From Acanthaster planci (Eukaryota > Echinodermata > Asteroidea > Valvatida > Acanthasteridae), in assembly GCF_001949145.1 (NCBI RefSeq), contig NW_019091380.1, forward strand, positions 2,778,691-2,842,690: a DNA stretch of 64,000 nt. The letters run 5' to 3'. Shown here in pieces: positions 57,143 to 64,000 of this stretch; within the stretch, counting starts at the first letter, position 1; the number at the start of each line of letters is the position of its first letter. A program made the translations under genes and the position numbers. The notes under the pieces were generated by a model. It was not told the DNA's origin, ran no database searches, and was given only the letters and a program-made list of their open reading frames with translations.

Positions 57143-57939
57143 CTAATTTATTTGTCTCTTTACCCCTCCGAGCCATTTTGATAAATAGATATTAGGTCCT
57201 GGTCAGTTTTACGAAAAAAGTCATGAAAATGCCTCCGCACGGGCAAATGGAATCTCGTCGTATTTTCATCATGTTCATTGTAGGCCTAGCCACATGTACA
57301 CCACAGACATAATCGCAATTTGCATAGACCACCAGATCCTATTAAAAACTACAGGAGTATTTTGTGATCTGCTAAACTAAACTCAAAACTATAGGAAAAT
57401 TCACCCCTCAGCATTGGGACTTATATTTGTGCACACTGCACAGTTAAAGAATTCTAGCCCAAAAATTCCATGAACATGATGAAGCCGTTTTGAGATTGTG
57501 AAAAAACCCTGTAGGCTGTAGGGCCCTAACGTTGTTTACTCAATCTGGCCCATGATGTAGATTCAAAACGATGCGTTTCCAAAATTCGAAAATAAGATAT
57601 AGCAGTGCTGAAGAGAAAAAAAGTGAACATATTTTGGGAGCACATGTGAACAAATGCCAACAATGTAACTAGTGCGCAAGACTGACGGTTATATGTCTGT
57701 GATGTACACGTAGGCTATGCATAATGCACATGTTTTAAGTTGTCTGGTTCATTCAATGTTGTTGTAGACAATCGTGCCATGTCATGCATGTAGGCCTATT
57801 GGTCTGCACTGCACATTGACACCAACGGTATACAGCAAGGTTTTCATAATTTATTTTTGTATAAATGTTGATCTTTAATTGTACCATTGTGACCTTCATA
57901 TTTGTCAGTTTACAAAAACACAGGCAGTGCAGATTGAAG

Positions 57940-58056
57940 ATGACTTCAACCTTTCGCTTCCCGATTCTTCCTATTGATGAGTTGATAAATTGGTTAAGAG
58001 TGGAGTTACAGCTTGATGACCTCAACATCACCGAAGAGGACTTCAAGAACCCGCAG
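57940..58056 (+). CDS. NUF2: NUF2 exon 1
   Basis: 39 codons from ATG; FRFPILPIDELINWL then FKNPQ at a phase-0 GTAGGG donor. Matches the SFPRYNVAEI start of the NUF2 fold. Confidence 0.88.
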
Positions 58057-61000
58057 GTAGGGAAAAAAAAACCTATGCAGTAGTCATGGGAGTTCAGTGC
58101 ATTGAGGAAACATTGGAAGTCATTGGAGTTTGCTTGCTTTGTGTATGGGCCACTCTCTAAGTGCTGGTTCCCTCTGTAGTCTGTACATGCAGTAGGCCTA
58201 AATGTTCGTGACAAAAATGGGATAGAGTTCCATATATGGACAACACTAATTTTCCCTTAAAATGTTATAACAGCCATCAGAAATTGGTAACATGTCCTAA
58301 AAAGTGAAATTTAGCCACAAAAATTCCTACTTAGAAAACGCTAGTTTTTTTCAGACAAGTGTCATAGGTTTCTGCACAGGGCCTCAAGTGTTGTCCATGT
58401 ATGGAACTCTTTCCAAAAATGATGCCACACCACTCTGGACTAGTTTCAAGCATACAATCATGACAATACTATCTGACATGCCTGATAAGATTTTGAAGCA
58501 TTCATTAACTTGATGTCCACATTGAAAGTAGGCTACAAAAAATTTGCAGTTGATTTATTGTACATGGTAGACTAATCTGTTTTGTGGTGACAGATGTACA
58601 TGTAAGTGCCATCTTGTCCACAGGACAGAAAAGAACGCATGTTTCTAGACCCAAGCGCATATTTGAATGAATGCATGATGACTCAGAAGTTTTTTGATTG
58701 ACATGCGTACTCAGCCGCGCGTGTTCGTTTTGCACCATGAAACAAGATACCATGAAACTGCCTATGTTTGAACTATTGTACAAGTAAATAGATTACCCAC
58801 AGGCCATCCAGGCACATAGTCATACACTAGTGACCTCATTGCCAGTCCATATACTATATGTATAATATCACAGTGTGATATACACAAACATTAAGGTATT
58901 AAATATGCATTCTGATTGATGGGTCATGTGATTGTGCATGGGCCAATGGAAATAAAGTATTCAAGACAGAGGTATAACAACTATTGTTTGCATGTTTTGC
59001 CGTTCTCGTCAAATTGCTTTGTCATTTTTTTAAATTTTACTTTGTTTTGTTTCAATGTCATTGTTTGGTTAGTTGTTGAGTGTTTTATATTTGTGTATGT
59101 ACATATAACAAAGTTAGTTTAAGTTATGGCGAGCCTATTCATTAGGAGAGCCCCTAGAGAGAAACTTGTTTCTTGTGGGCGATTCTTTGGAAGCTATTTG
59201 GTTTTCCTTGTATTTCTGTGCCATCTTCCAGGATGTTGATATTTGTCTCAGATGTTTTTACTATTTTTCAAATTTTCATATTTGTTGTTATGATTCCTGA
59301 GAAATAAAGTAATTTTAATTGTAAGTGTAAATTGAAGTAAGTGTTTCAAACGGATGACTTCAATCCTTTTTCTCAGCCGCATCGTGTGCAAATGATCTAC
59401 CGCATGATCCTGGAGACGGTGATGGGAATTCGACAGGAGAAAATCATCCAGCCTCACTTTGAGGCGGTGCAACAGCTTTCATACCCGGAATTCTTTGAGG
59501 AGAATATCTCACTAGTCAACTTAGCCATGGGCATGTAAGCACAGGATATTTTTCTAGTTGATTTTAAGTCCCTGTCCACACCTTACAGTCAATTCGTACC
59601 AGTTAATTTTAAATTCAGAAATTTGTCAAGTCGACACATCAGATTGGAAGAAACATTTTTAATGATTTGAATATATAAACAATTTTTAGCTCTAAAGGTC
59701 AGTTTGCCTTTGAAATATTCCTCCTGGTAAAATCAAAGCCCTGCTTCATTTTTCTCATTTGCAGTTGCATAAGTGTTGCAGTTTCTCCAAGTGGGTAGAG
59801 AAATAAGGGAGACCAGTTAAATTTCATTGGTCTTAAGTGAGTGTCAGTTGGACAGACCGTGGGAATTCAGTTTTGTATTTCTCTCTTTTGAGGGGGGTGG
59901 CCTACAGGTTTAAGGTTCCTGACTCTTGATAAGAAAATCGTTGGTTCCAATGCAGCTATTGGTTGGAGATTGTAGCCTTGGGCAGGCCACTTCACCCCCA
60001 ACTTGCCCCTCTATACCCAGGGGTAGTAATGGGTGTTAGCATGAGCTGGGGAGCAGTGTGCCACCGTCTGGCATCCCATCCAGAGGGGAATAGATATAGG
60101 TTCTCTTTTTCCATGTCAAGGAATAATCTCAGCCCAAACCTGGATTGGCATTGTTTTGTCTCTGTACACCATGCAGGTGAATTTCTGGCAAGCACAGCCA
60201 AGTTGCGGTAACGGTAGAGGGCGCCAATCCATAAGAGACAAACTGTTCCCGAAATCCAGAACATTTCGTCAGCACACACTCTCATGTGCTATGGTGTACA
60301 AAGTCAAAATGATGCAAATCCAGTTGTGGGCCAAGGCTAGCCAAGGAAAACAGAGATAAACACTGGCCTAATGGGTCATAAAGGCTCGTGCCAGATTTAC
60401 TAAGTGAGTTCTGTTGTTGATTCTGTTCTTCTTATCCTCATAGGACACGCTTCATGGCAGCCTGCGATGTGAATGACTTTAAGCTGAAGGACCTCAGTAG
60501 CCCAAGTGAGTTTCACTTAAAGCAGTTCCTTAAAATTTGTCATTATTTCAAACATTATTGGAGTCCAAATAATCCAAATCCTTTTAGATTTCATGCATAG
60601 ATGATTTTATAAGACGAGTCACAAGTAACAGTATGAATAATGACAAAGGTATGTTATTTGTCAAAGTTCATTTGCATAGCGCGTGGCGTTGTGACTTGTG
60701 ACTGAATGACTTCACATGGACTTGTAGAGACGTAGCTGACTTGGCACTGATTTGGGCCTGCACTCAATTCAATTTTTAAAATTCTACATGTAGTAATTTT
60801 AGATTAGTCCTTTTCTTCTTTTTTTTCAAATATCCATTAATTTGTTGGCAGTATCTGAATCCTAGGGCTGGAACTCTTCCCACCAAACAAGTTTTCAAGC
60901 TGTGTATTCAGCAAGATGAGCTCTTCAGCTGTTTTTTTATTTTGAATTTGTTGTCTATGGAGAGATGTTTAAAAATAATTTGAATGAAGTCCTTTTTCTA

Positions 61001-63419
61001 TAATCTGTTTTGTACCCAGAGCCGAAACGAACTGTGCGCATGATCAGTGCCATCATCAACTTTTGCCGCTTCAAGATAGCGCGCATGGAGACATACGAGA
61101 GAATCCAAGCTGACGTGGTACGTTGGTGGTTGCCACAAGGGGTGTTGCACAAAACATGGAGAACAGTTTTAGAAACCATAGAAGTTTTAAATCATAGAAT
61201 TATCTGTGAGCAAGTTCTGTTTTTTCACCTGTGGCCAATGTTATTGAGATGCTAAAGAGCATTTTGTTGAGTGCAGAAAATTGGCAAAGAAACAGATTAC
61301 TGATTTTATTTTTAACTTGGTTGGGGGAAGTGTCAAATTTATAATGGGTTTTATCCTAACACTACTGACATTGATATTTACACACTATTCTCAGTGTGGT
61401 CCAATAGTTGTGAAAATATCTCAAGCATAAAGTCAAAACGGTGAATACAAACGTCGGTGTAATGGTAAAGTGTTGAATGAAAAAGTAACCGGTTACCAGT
61501 CAAAATGTCATGCAGTGTGTAATGCTTGCAACTGGTTCCCGGCACATGATTTGTTTAAAGCTACATTGATTGAAGCCTCTCGTTGATCATTTACAGGACA
61601 GTGTGAAGGAGCAACATAACCATTATCTACGACGAATTGATGAACTTAAGACTCAGATAAACACCATCAAGGCAAACCGGGCTGAGAAAGAGGTCCTCAT
61701 CAAAGAGGTATTGGCCATTCAGAAAAATAAATAAATACAGAGTCTGCAATCGCCGACCAAGTGGGCCAGTTCTCCAAACTTGCACATAACCCTAGCCTGC
61801 AGTAATCTAGATGCTGCTTAAGAACTTTGACAAATAACCAAATACCTAAATAAAAGTGGTAATAAGCTTTGTTTGGTATCTGCGACTTTCTTTGCAAGTT
61901 CCAAAAACAATCCTTTGCAAATTAAAGCACAGCTTTTCATTAGCCCTAACCTCCTAGGGTGTATGTAAAAACCATATCGAAATTCGAGGATTTGGGACTG
62001 TTACGGTTAGCCCCAATCCTCAGTTATTGGAAGCATTCATTAATGTCATCCATTCATTTACCGGATCATTTATTTGAGGTATTTTGTGGATAAGTGGTGG
62101 CAAGATGTCTTTTGTCTTTTAATGCATACTCACTGTATGTGAAAAATGAAAAACCACAAAGTGAAAAACCACAAAGGCCTAAAATATAAATAGTTGCCAT
62201 TCCACTGTTGGGCATCTACATCGACTTTTTGTTACATTGTGTTACTGAAAAAAGGACAGCATTTCATGTGGGTCAGGAAAGGAATCTTTTTGTGGCTTTA
62301 CCCAAACCCTGATTCGGTTTATTTGAATTTTAACAGTGACCCTTTTTTTGATATGATGTAGATGTCAGCCAAGGTTGATGAGCTAGGAAGTACAATGAAT
62401 GGTTACAAGCAGGAGCAGGCATCACTGCAGCAGGGTATCCACCAAGTCAAGACTGGCTGCTCCGAAAAAGCAGCTAAACTGGTGAGATCCATGGATTACT
62501 CAGACAGTTCATTAGCACTGTAAAAGAATGGGGTGCTAAAATTGCTTGGACTAAAAATGGTGCAGCAGAATCAATTTTCAGCTGTTGTGTGTGGACTCTT
62601 TGTGCACTGCAGTACGGTAGTCAGTGTGATTTTCATTAATACTATTTAGGTCTTTTCTGCTCAAAAAATCCAAGCATGAATGCGTTTCTGTTCCTTTTTT
62701 TTTCCTGTCTTGAGATTATGGTAATTTATTTGAATCACTGTCCAAAAAGTTTTCAAACCTCCCTGTGATACCTAGCTCCCACGCGCATAGCATTGCATGT
62801 AACATTAGCAACCAGTGATGCAACTATCTGATAGATTGGCCAATTTCAATGCTTTGACTGTCCCCAAATCATGCACTTTTTGTCTCAGGCTATGGAATGT
62901 TACTCTCGTGGACCTACGTAAAAACTAAGCTTCTGCTGCAAAACTGCCTCTTCTGACATGGTTCAGCTAACTATCAAGTTAAAGAGTTAACTTAATACAA
63001 CTGGCCTCTTGACTCAACATACATGGGTGATGGTGGCATATGTGAATTGAACAGCCAGGTACCTGTCTATTTCTGAAATCCTGGCCTTGCCTCTAGCCGC
63101 AGCCACAGTGACACTCGGTGAACAGAAGACTGTTTATTGCATTCTCTTTTCTGCAGGAGCAACTGAAGGTCAACACCCTCAATGCCCGTGAGGCCTGCGA
63201 CAAGCTCCGCCCCCAGATCATCCAGTCACCAGAGCGTATCAAGACGGACATGGCGCGCATGCACAACGCCATCGCCGCAGGCAAGAAGGCCACAGAAGAG
63301 AAAGGTCAGAGGTTACAGGAACTGAGCAGTCAGAAGGAGAACATGTTGAAGTGGTGTGAGGCGGCTGAGACAGGGGTCAAACTACTGACAGCCATCAACG
63401 CTGAACTGGACAAACAAAA
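57940..63419 (+). CDS. NUF2: NUF2, NDC80 kinetochore complex subunit, 5' part (7 exons)
   Basis: NUF2 pairs with NDC80/HEC1 in the outer-kinetochore complex that binds spindle microtubules. Exons: 57940-58056, 59377-59534, 60444-60505, 61020-61117, 61597-61707, 62362-62481, 63157-63419, all in phase: 309 codons plus two bases, continuing beyond the window (human NUF2 is about 460 residues). Residues 1-145 form the calponin-homology domain: MTSTFRFPILPIDEL, HRVQMIYRMILETVMGIR (human MIYMRALQIVYGIR), LVNLAMGMTRFMAACDVNDF and KRTVRMISAIINFCRFK (human KRTARFLSGIINFIHFR). From about residue 145 the chain is a heptad-rich coiled coil; IIQSPERIK matches human IVDSPEKLK. The ATG opens the frame just before the conserved FP motif, so the start is well supported. 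No cell-cycle promoter element could be identified with confidence. Confidence 0.92.
59377..59534 (+). CDS. NUF2: NUF2 exon 2 (CH domain core)
   Basis: 158 nt after TTTTTCTCAG, ending phase 2 at GTAAGC. PHRVQMIYRMILETVMGIRQ and FFEENISLVNLAMGM. Confidence 0.92.
59893..60225 (+). repeat. tRNA-derived SINE in NUF2 intron 2
   Basis: Box A-like GTGGCCTACAGGTTTAAGG, box B-like GGTTCCAATGC at 59943-59953, then CCTTGGGCAGGCCACTTCAC and CCCCTCTATACCCAGGGGTA, the body typical of deuterostome tRNA-SINEs. Promoter boxes are mutated, so it is an old copy. Confidence 0.65.
60444..60505 (+). CDS. NUF2: NUF2 exon 3
   Basis: 62 nt after CCTCATAG, ending phase 1 at GTGAGT. TRFMAACDVNDFKLKDLSSP, equivalent to human CRVNDFETADILCP. 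Confidence 0.92.
61020..61117 (+). CDS. NUF2: NUF2 exon 4 (KRTVRMISAIINFCRF)
   Basis: 98 nt after TACCCAG, ending phase 0 at GTACGT. KPKRTVRMISAIINFCRFK, the most conserved NUF2 segment; METYERIQADV follows. Confidence 0.95.
61597..61707 (+). CDS. NUF2: NUF2 exon 5 (coiled coil)
   Basis: 111 nt, phase 0 at both ends; donor GTATTG. Heptad-like HYLRRIDELKTQINTIK and EKEVLIKE. Confidence 0.85.
62362..62481 (+). CDS. NUF2: NUF2 exon 6 (coiled coil)
   Basis: 120 nt after GATGTAG, phase 0 at both ends; donor GTGAGA. SAKVDELGSTMNGYKQEQAS followed by LQQGIHQVK. Confidence 0.85.
63157..63419 (+). CDS. NUF2: NUF2 exon 7 (IIQSPERIK)
   Basis: 263 nt after TTTCTGCAG, ending phase 2 at GTAGGA. Long coiled coil with RPQIIQSPERIKTDMARM. 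The gene continues past the window. Confidence 0.92.
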
Positions 63420-64000
63420 GTAGGAAGATTTCACATTCTGGAGACTCAGGCAGAGTTCCACTGAAACAGTTTGATTTTAAAGGGTCCATGCAGTGTAATT
63501 TTTATAATGTAATCATGTTTGGAGACTATAGCACAGGGTCCATTCATGTACAGTGTGATTTTTATTATGCACTAATGAGTTCATCTTAGCGTCCCATTTA
63601 AGCGTATTTTCAAATTTTATTTGACGATTTAAGGGCATTTTCGTGCCGTGTTTATTTTTATGATTATGTTAATTTGCGTATCTACGTGCAAAAGTGTGAT
63701 GTCATCTTGGAAAAAAACGTAATGTTGCAGCTATGTATGTGGATACTTGGCTGTCTTCCATTTAAATTCTTTTTTTTTTGTGATCCGTCAGTGTTTCAGT
63801 GCATGAAAAGTAGGCTTGAACAAAAACTCCCCAACATAAACAAAGTCTTCCTGAGATGATATCACTCCAACAGCACCATCAGTTGACATGAAACATCTGA
63901 AATTTTAAAAACAGGTGCATTTTTCAATTAGGGTAATTAAAAAGGGATGGCAAATAATTGTCGTACATTCAAGACAGGTAGAAAGTTACACAAATGTGTA
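63420..64000 (+). other. NUF2 intron 7, start
   Basis: AT-rich intron with an imperfect direct repeat (GGGTCCAT and GTGTGATTTTTATTATG-like blocks at about 63481-63570). The only candidate acceptor seen, near 63796, leads at once to a stop in the required phase. Confidence 0.6.

Larger units (their letters stand above)
52564..57939. other. Intergenic region between the transporter and NUF2
   Basis: 5.4 kb. Candidate poly(A) signal AATAAA at 52915-52920, microsatellites, a complete TA-flanked MITE (53282-53482), a SINE-like stretch (54566-54735), and a short reverse-strand open-frame cluster (56340-57142) of doubtful status. No exon recognised. Confidence 0.6.

Noticed and set aside
1-64000. 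A multi-gene system, operon or biosynthetic cluster
   Set aside because: The four genes (polarity, GPCR, transporter, kinetochore) each have their own introns, two have their own TATA candidates, and they have no functional link beyond adjacency.

Overview
This is a eukaryotic (metazoan) genomic window carrying intron-rich animal genes, all on the + strand. GT-AG introns, tRNA-derived SINEs, many small inverted-repeat DNA transposons and the protein families present point to a marine invertebrate deuterostome. An echinoderm, possibly a sea star, is my best guess. That is inference from general character, not from a diagnostic marker.

Region 1 (1 to about 28.9 kb) holds the C-terminal three quarters of a lethal giant larvae (LLGL / l(2)gl) cell-polarity gene. 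Seventeen exons join in frame from 749 to a stop at 23065-23067. They encode 880 residues: the second beta-propeller, the basic aPKC-phosphorylation loop with its three serines four residues apart, and a lineage-specific Pro/Glu/Ala-rich and Thr/Val/Lys-rich tail. The 3' end looks alternatively spliced: there is a 14-nt microexon, two NAGNAG acceptors, and an alternative last exon near 28.84 kb. The first ~290 residues lie upstream of the window.

Region 2 (about 28.9-35.5 kb) is intergenic sequence with a 112-bp tandem repeat and MITEs. Region 3 (35.5-41.4 kb) is a two-exon rhodopsin-class GPCR of muscarinic/aminergic type. It has a TATA box just upstream, but nearly every classical amine-contact residue is substituted. 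Its intron contains two MITEs, one ending 18 nt from the second exon.

Region 4 (41.4-45.5 kb) is intergenic and holds a decayed non-LTR retrotransposon fragment. Region 5 (45.5-52.6 kb) is an SLC23 / nucleobase-ascorbate transporter gene with 12 recognised exons; a 620-base assembly gap (45861-46480) removes the end of exon 1 and probably the first membrane helix. Region 6 (52.6-57.9 kb) is intergenic, with a MITE, a SINE-like stretch and low-complexity tracts. Region 7 (57.94 kb to the end) is the 5' part of NUF2, a subunit of the NDC80 kinetochore complex: seven exons, 309 codons, continuing past the window.

The four genes do not form a functional unit: polarity, signalling, transport and mitosis are simply neighbours. 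I see no operon, CRISPR array or multi-gene defence system. The unusual content is the atypical GPCR, the LLGL C-terminal splicing, a 69-bp duplicated exon fragment, and a dense collection of small DNA transposons, several with recognisable target-site duplications.
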